Below, one piece after another: positions 7,860 through 14,261 of a DNA stretch of 32,981 bases; within the stretch, counting starts at the first letter, position 1; the number at the start of each line of letters is the position of its first letter. The stretch spans positions 1 to 32,981 of the forward strand of contig CANFQC010000027.1 in the NCBI GenBank assembly GCA_947449035.1. The letters run 5' to 3'. The position numbers and the translations under genes are program-made. Below the pieces are notes generated by a model. The model did not search any database. It was not told where the DNA came from and saw only the letters and a list, made by a program, of their open reading frames with translations. Source of the DNA: Actinomycetota bacterium (GTDB taxonomy: Bacteria; Actinomycetota; Actinomycetes; S36-B12).

Positions 7860-8870
7860 CTGCGGCTCGGGCACGAGCTCGATCCCGAAAACTTCGAGAA
7901 CTCGTCGGCGCATGACGTCGGCGAGTTCTCGTATCTCTGCGGCCGTTGCACCACCGGTGTTGGTGAGCGCAAGGGTGTGCTTGGTGGATACGCGGGCACG
8001 CGAGTCGGCGCTCACTCCGAAACCGCGCTCGATTCCGGCGTTCTCGATCAACCATGCAGCGCTCAACTTCACGCCGGCATCACTCGGATAGCGCGGGCAA
8101 TCCCCCGGAACCGTGGTGGCCGTGACAATGTCGATGATCGGATTGGTGAAAAAGGAACCCGCGCTCCAGGTATCAGTGTCGTCATCATCGAGCACCATGC
8201 CCTTCTCGCGACGAAGAGCTAGCACCGCTTCACGAATCCTCGCCAATGGGAGCTCATCTCCCACATTCACATCAAGCTGACGCGCGAGCTGTGAGTACTC
8301 CACCGATCCGCGATCACCCGCGGTCAGTTCGAACACCACCTCTAGAACTACGAAGCGATCTGGCTCGCGCTTATAGAGACTTGAGCGGTAACCGAATTCG
8401 CAGTCGCTTGCCGACAAGGTCACGAGTGCCGACGTTGTGCGATCCCACGCGCGCACCTCGCGGATCACCTGCGAGACATCCTGGCCGTAGGCACCAACGT
8501 TTTGCACGGGTGTAGCCCCGACCAGACCAGGAATTCCGGACAACGCCTCAATGCCCGACCAGCCCTGGCCCACTGCACGCGATACGAGTGCATCCCAGGA
8601 CTCGCCCGCGGCAACAGTCAGCTCAACGCGAGTGCCGATCTCGACCACTTCGAGTCCACGAGTGCGGATTGCAATGACAGTGCCGTCGAAACCCGCATCT
8701 GAGCACAACAGATTGCTTCCGCCGCCAATGAGCAGGACACGAGTGCCGGCCTCATCAGCGGCGCGTACCGCCTCGATCAGCTCGAGTTCAGTGGTGGCTA
8801 CGACAAGTGAGTCGATCGGACCGCCGATGCGGAAGGTCGTCAGGTCAGCGAGCGCCGGACGACTGGTCAT
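7845..8870 (-). CDS. murB: UDP-N-acetylenolpyruvoylglucosamine reductase MurB
   Basis: FAD- and NADPH-dependent reductase making UDP-MurNAc, the second committed step of peptidoglycan synthesis; cytoplasmic. From ATG 8868-8870 it has 341 aa. The N-terminus [12 protein letters not shown], the FAD-binding IGGGSNLL and the type-I motif [20 protein letters not shown] are diagnostic. The RSSLYK arginine follows. S239 in [10 protein letters not shown] corresponds to the catalytic serine that protonates the product, and a glutamate in the C-terminal LVPEPQL is the likely partner. The frame is open upstream to 9197, but that part overlaps the preceding gene. It starts 19 nt after the glycosyltransferase-like gene, in the same operon. 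Confidence 0.95.
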   Translation of the reverse strand: MTSRPALADLTTFRIGGPIDSLVVATTELELIEAVRAADEAGTRVLLIGGGSNLLCSDAGFDGTVIAIRTRGLEVVEIGTRVELTVAAGESWDALVSRAVGQGWSGIEALSGIPGLVGATPVQNVGAYGQDVSQVIREVRAWDRTTSALVTLSASDCEFGYRSSLYKREPDRFVVLEVVFELTAGDRGSVEYSQLARQLDVNVGDELPLARIREAVLALRREKGMVLDDDDTDTWSAGSFFTNPIIDIVTATTVPGDCPRYPSDAGVKLSAAWLIENAGIERGFGVSADSRARVSTKHTLALTNTGGATAAEIRELADVMRRRVLEVFGIELVPEPQLAGF

Positions 8871-8889
8871 GAGGAGCACGGTACACAGA

Positions 8890-9825
8890 TCAGCGATGCA
8901 GGATCTCGTCGCGACCGCGGTACGACTGCAGAATTCGGTCGTAATTCTTGCGCGACTCCTTGTCGCGATATGCCGGATCGGAATCGTGATACCCGCGGTG
9001 GCGGTCCTGGCGCACCGGCAGGTCGAGAACGGGAACGACGAGAGAGCCGCCGGCGGCACGCAGCGCAAGCGACCACTCGAGATCGGCATTGCGGTAGAAC
9101 TTCGCCTTCGGGTTCGGGGGCGTGACCAGTGCAGCGTCGCGATCAAGTGCAGCGAAGTAGCCGAGCAGTACGTCGACCTCGCCAGGACCGGCGTCACTCA
9201 CCGAGCGCCAGGCATCATCGACATCGACATTGGCGCCCTTCCAGCCCGCACCGACGATCGTACCGTCGACAGCTGCGACCAACGGGGTGACCGCGTCGCC
9301 CTCGAGTACCGAGGAGAGATCCATGATGATGTGCACACGTGCTGCAGAGATGTTCAGAAGAGATGTGACAGCCGCCGACCACCCACACTGCTGAAGAGTC
9401 TGCGCGCAATGCAATTCAATGATGCGCGAGGGATGCGCCAACGCGTACTCGTGCAGCACCAACCCCGCACCATCGACATTGCCAAGATCGAGTGCCATGA
9501 CAACGGCACCATCGGGGGCATGAGTGATCAATGCATCCAGGCAGGTGCGCAAGTCATCGGGCCATCCGTCGACGATGACACCGATCGTGCACAACGAGGT
9601 CTGGACTCGCGGTGATTGCTCAGCAAGCGCACCGATTGTTGCAACAACCTCGAAGGGCGGCCTCTCGCTGAGCACGTAACCGTCGGAAGAGTCCTTGATC
9701 AGCCAGCCCGCGGCTGCGATGGCATCGCGTAGTTCGTCAGAGCGCGCGAAATCCTTATCAACACGAGCCTGGGCACGTGCGTCCGCGAGAGAGATGACCT
9801 CAGCAGGAGGGGTCGACATGCTCAC
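8890..9825 (-). CDS. Fusion: CysS-like C-terminal mini-domain plus glycosyltransferase 2-like domain
   Basis: 311 aa. Residues about 12-50 (ADARAQARVDKDFARSDELR, then GWLIKDSSDG) resemble the C-terminal helical segment of cysteinyl-tRNA synthetase, with its KDF..AD.LRD...GW...D pattern. The rest looks like a GT-A fold: GVIVDGWPDDLRTCLDAL near residue 81, a central DLSSVLEGDAVTPLVAA, and a C-terminal KAKFYRNADLEWSLALRAAG followed by VLDLPVRQDRHRGYHD, similar to family-2 transferases. No membrane segment or signal peptide is seen. The GTG at 9823-9825 overlaps the preceding dehydratase stop (GTGA); the ATG at 9817-9819 is an alternative. Placed just before murB, a role in envelope glycan or regulation is possible but unproven. 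Domain reading is from memory. Confidence 0.65.
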   Translation of the reverse strand: MSMSTPPAEVISLADARAQARVDKDFARSDELRDAIAAAGWLIKDSSDGYVLSERPPFEVVATIGALAEQSPRVQTSLCTIGVIVDGWPDDLRTCLDALITHAPDGAVVMALDLGNVDGAGLVLHEYALAHPSRIIELHCAQTLQQCGWSAAVTSLLNISAARVHIIMDLSSVLEGDAVTPLVAAVDGTIVGAGWKGANVDVDDAWRSVSDAGPGEVDVLLGYFAALDRDAALVTPPNPKAKFYRNADLEWSLALRAAGGSLVVPVLDLPVRQDRHRGYHDSDPAYRDKESRKNYDRILQSYRGRDEILHR

Positions 9826-10244
9826 GGCAGTCGGACGATGGCCTGGGCCTTACCCAGGACAGTGGCGTCATCGCACGATGCGCTGATGGTGATCAGCACC
9901 GTGTTGTCATCGCGCTTCTCGGTGACCTTCGCGTTCACCGTCACAGTGGCGCCCTTGTCATCGTCGGGCACGACAACAGGGCGAGTGAATCGGCAGCCGT
10001 AGTCAAGGAGTGCGCCAGGGTCGCCGAGCCAGTCGGTAACCACGCGTACTGCCTCAGCCATGGTGAACATGCCGTGGGCAATGACATTGGGCAGGCCGAC
10101 CGACGTGGCAACGCGCTCGTTCCAGTGAATGACGTTGAAGTCACCAGAAGCGCCGCAGTAGCGCACGAGATCGGCGCGGGTGATGGGGAAATCCTGCGCG
10201 GGCAACTCGTAGCCGACCTCGATGTCTGCGAAGGCGGGGATCAT
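9822..10244 (-). CDS. MaoC-like (R)-specific enoyl hydratase/dehydratase, HadB type
   Basis: Hot-dog fold protein of 140 aa that should catalyse hydration/dehydration of enoyl thioesters. The hydratase-2 motif YCGASGDFNVIHWNE, with Asp and His as catalytic pair, is at about residues 29-43, followed by LPNVIAHGMFTMAEAVRVV. It overlaps the upstream dehydratase gene by 4 nt (ATGA), which suggests an obligate heterodimer like mycobacterial HadA-HadB, where one subunit holds the catalytic dyad. In mycobacteria these act in mycolic-acid FAS-II. Whether this organism makes such lipids is not shown here, so the substrate is open. Located between rpmG and murB as in many actinobacteria. Confidence 0.85.
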   Translation of the reverse strand: MIPAFADIEVGYELPAQDFPITRADLVRYCGASGDFNVIHWNERVATSVGLPNVIAHGMFTMAEAVRVVTDWLGDPGALLDYGCRFTRPVVVPDDDKGATVTVNAKVTEKRDDNTVLITISASCDDATVLGKAQAIVRLP

Positions 10245-10699
10245 GCTCCGGCCTCCTCTGCAGCGCGGGCCACGATGGTCGAGTAGGTGGTGACGACATG
10301 CTCACCGGCGGTAGTGGCGACATCAGCGCGAGCGCTCAGCATGTCATTGCCAGCAACGGTGCGTGCGCTCTCAATGGTGGCAGTGACGACGAGTTCGTCT
10401 CCGGCACAGATCGGGCGGGTGTACACGAATCGCTGGTCGCCGTGAACCACGCGCGAGTAGTCGAGTCCTAGTTCGGGATCGTGGGCGACACCGGTGACAG
10501 CCTTGAGCGAGACGATGATCGCAAAAGTCGGCGGCGCGATGATGTCGGAATAACCGAGTGCAACAGCAGCGGCCGGGTCGTGAAAGACGGGGTTGGAGTC
10601 GCCGATCGCTGTCGCGAACTCGCGGATCTTCTCCCGCCCGACCTGATACACCGGGCTGGGCGGGAAGCTACGACCGACGAACTCCTGATTGAGTGCCAT
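10241..10699 (-). CDS. MaoC N-terminal-type dehydratase, HadA type
   Basis: 152 aa, matching the FAS1-like dehydratase / MaoC N-terminal family. Features are GRSFPPSPVYQVGREKIREF at the start, AIGDSNPVFHD near residues 31-41 and IAPPTFAIIV just after; the strand-rich second half contains GDQRFVYTRPICAGDELVV. In HadAB-type enzymes this subunit mainly shapes the acyl-binding pocket and partners the catalytic one. Start ATG 10697-10699; the stop overlaps the next gene by 4 nt. The rpmG gene upstream ends 29 nt away, so these genes follow a ribosomal protein in one transcript. Confidence 0.85.
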   Translation of the reverse strand: MALNQEFVGRSFPPSPVYQVGREKIREFATAIGDSNPVFHDPAAAVALGYSDIIAPPTFAIIVSLKAVTGVAHDPELGLDYSRVVHGDQRFVYTRPICAGDELVVTATIESARTVAGNDMLSARADVATTAGEHVVTTYSTIVARAAEEAGA

Positions 10700-10728
10700 G
10701 CGGACTCTAAGGCTCGAGGGCCCTGGGA

Positions 10729-10896
10729 CTAGCGGGTCTCTTTGTGAGCCGTGTGCTTATTGCAGTTCGGGCAGTACTTCTTGGCCTCGAGACGGTCAGG
10801 ATCATTGCGCCGGTTCTTCTTGGTGATGTAGTTCCGGTGCTTGCAGTCCTCACAGGCCATGGTGATCTTGGGGCGAATGTCGCTGGCCTTGGCCAT
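10729..10896 (-). CDS. rpmG: 50S ribosomal protein L33, zinc-ligand form
   Basis: Small ribosomal protein of 55 aa, read directly from the minus strand starting ATG 10894-10896 and ending TAG 10729-10731. The sequence begins [18 protein letters not shown] and ends [14 protein letters not shown]. The two CxxC pairs show it is the zinc-binding (C+) paralogue rather than a zinc-free one. An SD (AGAGGAAG) lies about 6 nt upstream. It is immediately downstream of tRNA-Met, which is typical of actinobacteria. Confidence 0.95.
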   Translation of the reverse strand: MAKASDIRPKITMACEDCKHRNYITKKNRRNDPDRLEAKKYCPNCNKHTAHKETR

Positions 10897-10963
10897 TGGA
10901 CTTCCTCTTTCGTCTGGACGTGCGTTCGGGTGGTGCTGGTCTTGGAGGCGGGAGCTTCCAAGG

Positions 10964-11039
10964 TGGTAGCGGAGGCCGGATTTGAACCGGCGACACAGCG
11001 ATTATGAGCCGCTTGCTCTGCCAACTGAGCTACCCCGCC
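10964..11039 (-). tRNA. tRNA-Met (CAT), elongator type
   Basis: Cloverleaf on the minus strand: acceptor GGCGGGG pairs with CTCCGCT, D-arm GCTC/GAGC, anticodon loop CTCATAA (anticodon at 11004-11006), T-arm with TTCAAAT. The anticodon stem lacks the three G-C pairs of initiator tRNA, and position 1 pairs with 72, so it is not the initiator. The 3' CCA (10964-10966) is encoded, unlike in the other three tRNAs here. A CAT anticodon could also be lysidine-modified tRNA-Ile, but genomic position favours Met. Confidence 0.9.
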
Positions 11040-11072
11040 GTGCGATGAGGCCTACCGACTCCTCATCAGCCG

Positions 11073-11145
11073 AGCCCCTTTACGGAATCGAACCGTAGAC
11101 CTTCTCCTTACCATGGAGACGCTCTGCCGACTGAGCTAAAGGGGC
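11073..11145 (-). tRNA. tRNA-Thr (GGT)
   Basis: Cloverleaf on the minus strand: acceptor GCCCCTT pairs perfectly with AAGGGGC, D-arm GCTC/GAGC, anticodon stem TCTCC/GGAGA with loop ATGGTAA (GGT at 11110-11112), T-arm TACGG/CCGTA with TTCGATT. CCA is not encoded. It is the first gene of the tRNA-Thr, tRNA-Met, rpmG unit. A TACGCT box on the minus strand at 11159-11164 could be its -10. Confidence 0.94.
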
Positions 11146-11210
11146 GTGAAGCCTGGCAAGCGTACAGGGGGGATCCCCTCATGGGGAAATCGGGTCCGGC
11201 AACCCCGTAG

Positions 11211-11239
11211 TTGCCCCATGGATGGTTCAGCGTGACACT
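11211..11239 (+). promoter_or_regulatory. Candidate promoter giving a leaderless SDR transcript
   Basis: TTGCCC (11211-11216) and GACACT (11234-11239) are 17 nt apart. The ATG at 11246 starts 6 nt after the -10 box, so transcription would begin at or beside the start codon. Confidence 0.45.
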
Positions 11240-11245
11240 GGAGAC

Positions 11246-12175
11246 ATGCCTTGGACTACCGCTGACCTGCCCGATCTGACCGGCCGAACTGCACTCGTCA
11301 CTGGCGCTAATTCCGGCCTCGGCTACGAGACGGCACTCGCCCTGGCCGGGTGCGGCGCCCAGGTGACCATGGCTGTGCGCGATACGGCCAAGGGAGAGCA
11401 CGCCGCGGCAGAGATTCGCCGAACCTTCCCCTCGGCCGATGTCACCGTGGGTCACCTTGATCTTGCGAGCCTGACTTCCGTCCGTGAGTTCGCCGGACAG
11501 TGGTCCTCACTTCACCCCCTGGGCCTTGACCTGCTCATCAACAACGCCGGCGTCATGGCGATCCCCCGCCACCTGACCGCTGATGGCTTCGAAATGCAGA
11601 TCGGAACTAATCACCTGGGGCACTTCGCCCTCACCGGCCTTCTTTTTCCGGCCCTCGTGGCCAGACATCGCTCACGAGTCGTGACCGTCTCCTCCGGCGC
11701 CCACCGACTGGGTCATCTCGACCTCGAGACCTTCCGCGGCCAAGGCACCTACCGCGCATGGGGCGCCTATGGCCAGAGCAAACTCGCGAATCTGCTGTTC
11801 ACCGGCGAGCTCCAGCGCCGCCTTGACCTAGCCCACCTCTCGATCAAGGCAATGGCCGCTCACCCCGGGTACGCCCACACTCACCTGCAGACTCGCAGCG
11901 CCCACATGCGCGGACGCAGCATGCAGGCCCGTGTCACCACCTGGGGCAACCACCTGCTCGCCCAGAGCGCCGCCATGGGCGCCCTGCCCACCCTCTTCGC
12001 GGCCACGGCCCCTGGCCTGCCGGGTGATTCGTACGTAGGCCCGAATGGCTTCATGGAGATGCGCGGGTACCCGCAGCTCGTCGATCGCAATGCCCGGGCC
12101 GCCGATGTCGCCGATGCAGCCCGGCTCTGGACGGCCAGCGAGGAGCTCACCGGGGTCGTCTACCCGTTCGACTAA
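11246..12175 (+). CDS. Short-chain dehydrogenase/reductase, retinol-dehydrogenase-like
   Basis: NAD(P)-dependent oxidoreductase of the classical SDR superfamily, 309 aa from the chosen start. Cofactor motif TGANSGLG lies near the N-terminus, NNAGV in the middle, and then TVSSGAH (catalytic Ser) and YGQSK (catalytic Tyr and Lys). The N-terminal pattern WTTADLPDLTGRTALVTGAN is typical of a large actinobacterial subgroup of unknown substrate. An upstream ATG at 11222 would add 8 residues but would lie upstream of the -10 box; the ATG at 11246 fits the family start. Stands alone, divergent from the tRNA-Thr unit, and ends at a bidirectional hairpin. Confidence 0.88.
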   Translation: MPWTTADLPDLTGRTALVTGANSGLGYETALALAGCGAQVTMAVRDTAKGEHAAAEIRRTFPSADVTVGHLDLASLTSVREFAGQWSSLHPLGLDLLINNAGVMAIPRHLTADGFEMQIGTNHLGHFALTGLLFPALVARHRSRVVTVSSGAHRLGHLDLETFRGQGTYRAWGAYGQSKLANLLFTGELQRRLDLAHLSIKAMAAHPGYAHTHLQTRSAHMRGRSMQARVTTWGNHLLAQSAAMGALPTLFAATAPGLPGDSYVGPNGFMEMRGYPQLVDRNARAADVADAARLWTASEELTGVVYPFD

Positions 12176-12180
12176 CGAAG

Positions 12181-12209
12181 AGGACCGGTTGCCAGGGGCA
12201 ACCGGTCCT
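12181..12209. terminator. Bidirectional terminator hairpin
   Basis: A 13-bp perfect inverted repeat (12181-12193 and 12197-12209, loop 3 nt), with pyrimidine-rich flanks (CTTCTT on plus), lies 5 nt after the SDR stop and 5 nt past the 3' end of the convergent tRNA-Tyr. It should end both transcripts. Confidence 0.85.
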
Positions 12210-12214
12210 TCTTG

Positions 12215-12296
12215 TGGCGGGTGATGGATTCGAACCATCGAAGGTAAAACCGACGGATTTACAGTCCGCTCCCATTGGCCGCTCGGGCAACCCGCC
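12215..12296 (-). tRNA. tRNA-Tyr (GTA)
   Basis: Class II tRNA on the minus strand: acceptor GGCGGGT pairs with ACCCGCC, anticodon loop CTGTAAA (GTA at 12260-12262), a long variable arm, T-arm GATGG/CCATC with TTCGAAT, discriminator A, no encoded CCA. A TATTGT box at 12324-12329 (minus strand) about 27 nt upstream is a good -10 candidate. Confidence 0.95.
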
Positions 12297-12388
12297 TTAC
12301 AGCCCACGAGGGGCTGCGGGAGAACAATACAGGCTCTCGAGTACGACAGAATGTGGCCCAGCAGTTTCACCCGCACTCAGGAGGATCA

Positions 12389-12880
12389 GTGGCCGACAGC
12401 AGCTTCGACATCGTTTCCAAGGTCGACCATCAGGAGGCCGATAACGCCCTGAATCAGACCGCGAAGGAACTCGCGCAGCGCTTCGACTTCAAGAACACCG
12501 ACACCACGATTGAGTGGAAGGGTGACATGGGCGTCGAGATCACCTCGGGTACCGAGGAGCGCGCCAAGGCAGCACTCGACGTCTTCCGCGAGAAGCTGAT
12601 CAAGCGCGGACTCTCGCTGAAGTGCTTCGAGGCTCAAGATCCCCGCTCGTCGGGCAAGGAGTACAAGATCTCCGGCACCTTCAAGGATGGCATCAGCCAG
12701 GAGCAGGCCAAGAAGATCGGCAAGCTCATTCGTGACGAGGGCCCCAAGACCGTCAAGACTCAGGTCATGGGCGAAGAGCTTCGCGTGACGAGCAAGAGCC
12801 GCGATGACCTGCAGGAAGTGCAGCGTCTGGTCAAGGAAGCCGATCTCGACTTCGCGACCCAGTTCGTCAACTACCGCTAG
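12389..12880 (+). CDS. YajQ family cyclic di-GMP/nucleotide-binding protein
   Basis: 163 aa from GTG 12389, the family length (about 160-165). An AGGAGG SD lies 4 nt upstream, so the longer open frame from 12275, which crosses tRNA-Tyr, is rejected. The start [20 protein letters not shown] and the end FATQFVNYR are hallmarks of the YajQ/UPF0234 family, as are [15 protein letters not shown] and [15 protein letters not shown]. Members form two ferredoxin-like folds and bind nucleotides or RNA; some bind cyclic di-GMP and act as transcription cofactors. The role here is unknown. Its last 14 bp overlap the end of the nuoI-like gene on the other strand. Confidence 0.92.
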   Translation: MADSSFDIVSKVDHQEADNALNQTAKELAQRFDFKNTDTTIEWKGDMGVEITSGTEERAKAALDVFREKLIKRGLSLKCFEAQDPRSSGKEYKISGTFKDGISQEQAKKIGKLIRDEGPKTVKTQVMGEELRVTSKSRDDLQEVQRLVKEADLDFATQFVNYR

Positions 12881-13217
12881 CCGGGAACCACTTCACTAGT
12901 TGATCAATGCCGTGCACCAGGCCACCAGCCGCGTGCGCGGATGGATCGATCTCGCTTGACCATGCCAGTGCATCAAATGGGCAGACGTCCACGCAGATGC
13001 CGCAGTACATGCATGCACCGAAGTCGATCGTGAATTCATCAAGCACGTGAACGACTTTCGGACGTCGCGCGCCTTCCTCGGTTACCTCGTGCGTGTGGCT
13101 CGCGAGATCGATGCACCACACCGGGCACTCGCGCACGCAGATCATGCATGAAGTGCAGGCTTCTGGATTCAGGCCGATCAGCGAATGCGCATTCGGCGGA
13201 ATGACACGCTCAGTCAT
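12867..13217 (-). CDS. NuoI-like 2x[4Fe-4S] ferredoxin subunit (second copy)
   Basis: 116 aa iron-sulfur protein with two cluster motifs, [12 protein letters not shown] and [12 protein letters not shown], each C-x2-C-x2-C-x3-C-P as in NuoI of complex I and in 8Fe ferredoxins. It lacks the extra N-terminal part of the operon NuoI at 25282-25824 and the motifs between differ, so it is a diverged paralogue, not a recent duplicate. Start ATG 13215-13217 overlaps the nuoC-like stop by 8 nt. It is the last gene of a three-gene set. It probably passes electrons between a donor such as ferredoxin and the NuoB-like cluster. The partner is unknown. Confidence 0.85.
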   Translation of the reverse strand: MTERVIPPNAHSLIGLNPEACTSCMICVRECPVWCIDLASHTHEVTEEGARRPKVVHVLDEFTIDFGACMYCGICVDVCPFDALAWSSEIDPSAHAAGGLVHGIDQLVKWFPASGS

Positions 13218-13683
13218 CTGAGCCGCTCTCGTCGACAAGCCAGCCCTCGGCAACGCCGACAGCTCGCTGCCTGCGTCGGTTGGCCTTCGCGTCGTCGCCT
13301 GCATCGGCATCGCCGGGCCATGGAGTGAGAACGCGAGCTCCGAGAATCGTGCTCTTGAGAAGTGTGGGCGCACCTTCATCGGTACGACGAAGCAGCGGTC
13401 GATCATCACCAGCCCCTGCGACGAGTACGCCAAACATCTCGGCGAGCTCGCGCTCGTACCAGGCAGCGCCGGTGTACACATGCGCAATCGACGCGACAGT
13501 GCGATCCGCATCAAGGGTGGTCGACATGAGTTCACAGGATGCGTCAGAACTCCGCACCACCGACGCGATGACCTCAATCGACTCAACTCGATCGACGCCG
13601 GCGATCATGCCGAAGCAGTCGAAGCCGGCCGCCTGGCAGGCGGCGAGCTCCGTGACCCAATCAGAGACCGGAACGCGCCTCAT
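13210..13683 (-). CDS. NuoC-like 30 kDa complex I subunit (second copy)
   Basis: 157 aa, related to the 30-kDa hydrophilic subunit of complex I and of group 4 hydrogenases. The recognisable core is AAWYERELAEMFGV (about residues 73-86), which matches the ERE..DLFG-type signature, followed by DRPLLRR. The rest is weakly conserved and the C-terminus is short and charged. The start ATG overlaps the nuoB-like stop (ATGA), and the 3' end overlaps the nuoI-like start by 8 nt, so the three proteins are expected to be made together. The main operon has its own nuoC at the right edge, so this is a paralogue. No catalytic residues are expected in this family. Confidence 0.75.
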   Translation of the reverse strand: MRRVPVSDWVTELAACQAAGFDCFGMIAGVDRVESIEVIASVVRSSDASCELMSTTLDADRTVASIAHVYTGAAWYERELAEMFGVLVAGAGDDRPLLRRTDEGAPTLLKSTILGARVLTPWPGDADAGDDAKANRRRQRAVGVAEGWLVDESGSDD

Positions 13684-14081
13684 CGTGCTGCCAGTTCAGC
13701 AAGACCAGCGATCAGAGCCTCGGGGCGGGGCGGGCAGCCCGGCACGTAGACCTCAATCGGGATCACCTGATCGACGCCCTTGAGCACGGTAGGGGCATCC
13801 CAGTACGGGCCACCGGTGTTGGCACATGCGCCGAAGGAGACCGCACGACGCGGCTCCGGGAGGGCGTTCCAGGCGGAGAGCACTGCAGGGGCCATCGCGT
13901 CGGTGACCGTGCCAGAAACCAGGAGGACCGAGGATTCCGCGGAGCCGGAGTCGGAAGGGACAAGGAGGCCGGCCGTGACGGCCGCGGCGATCTCCAGGGA
14001 GCAGCAGGCCAGGCCGATATCGAGAACGCCAACAGCCAAACCGGGAACTCCCGGGACGCTGTAGTGGCGGGCCGAGGTCAT
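13680..14081 (-). CDS. NuoB-like [4Fe-4S] subunit (second copy)
   Basis: 133 aa, shorter than the usual NuoB (about 160-185), lacking the basic C-terminal tail. The four ligands of cluster N2 are in place: the tandem CC in LACCSLE, one C in GACANTGGPYWD, and one in VPGCPPRPEALI. Related subunits occur in group 3 and 4 NiFe hydrogenases. It is first of the trio B-C-I, head-to-head with korA across 180 nt. No quinone-site partner (NuoD) or membrane subunit is encoded beside it, which is unusual because N2 normally sits at the NuoB-NuoD interface. No strong SD is seen at ATG 14079-14081. Confidence 0.85.
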   Translation of the reverse strand: MTSARHYSVPGVPGLAVGVLDIGLACCSLEIAAAVTAGLLVPSDSGSAESSVLLVSGTVTDAMAPAVLSAWNALPEPRRAVSFGACANTGGPYWDAPTVLKGVDQVIPIEVYVPGCPPRPEALIAGLAELAAR

Positions 14082-14261
14082 GGGTCCAGGCTATTGGAGT
14101 TCGCGGCGAGGCTGCGCGGTCCCATGAGGCGCATATCACCTCTTATATGCTGAATTTGGGTTGAAGTCGGCGGCTTACTCCACTTGGATTCAACAAAGTA
14201 GTAATCCGTGCGTCATCCCCAGGTTTACATACATTCACATAGCTCCAGCGAAGGTGGGCCC
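14082..14261. promoter_or_regulatory. Divergent control region between the nuoB-like trio and korAB
   Basis: This 180-nt gap is visibly more AT-rich than its surroundings. It contains the inverted repeat GCATAT-8 nt-ATATGC (14131-14150), a possible operator. A TACATT box at 14230-14235 could be the -10 of korA, 26 nt before its GTG, and there is an AAGGTGG SD at 14251-14257. No convincing -35 is visible for either direction. Confidence 0.45.

Noticed and set aside
8871-9197. N-terminal extension of MurB
   Set aside because: Overlaps the preceding gene in another frame and does not resemble MurB, whose usual start is at 8870.
10964-11039. tRNA-Ile with lysidine-modified CAT anticodon
   Set aside because: Cannot be fully excluded, but gene order beside tRNA-Thr and rpmG matches tRNA-Met in related genomes.
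13218-13586. N-terminal extension of the nuoI-like protein
   Set aside because: Overlaps the nuoC-like gene and has no iron-sulfur motif; [15 protein letters not shown] at 13217 fits a ferredoxin start.
14208-14261. GTG at 14208 as korA start
   Set aside because: No SD, and it lies upstream of the best -10 candidate; GTG 14262 has an SD and gives the family N-terminus.
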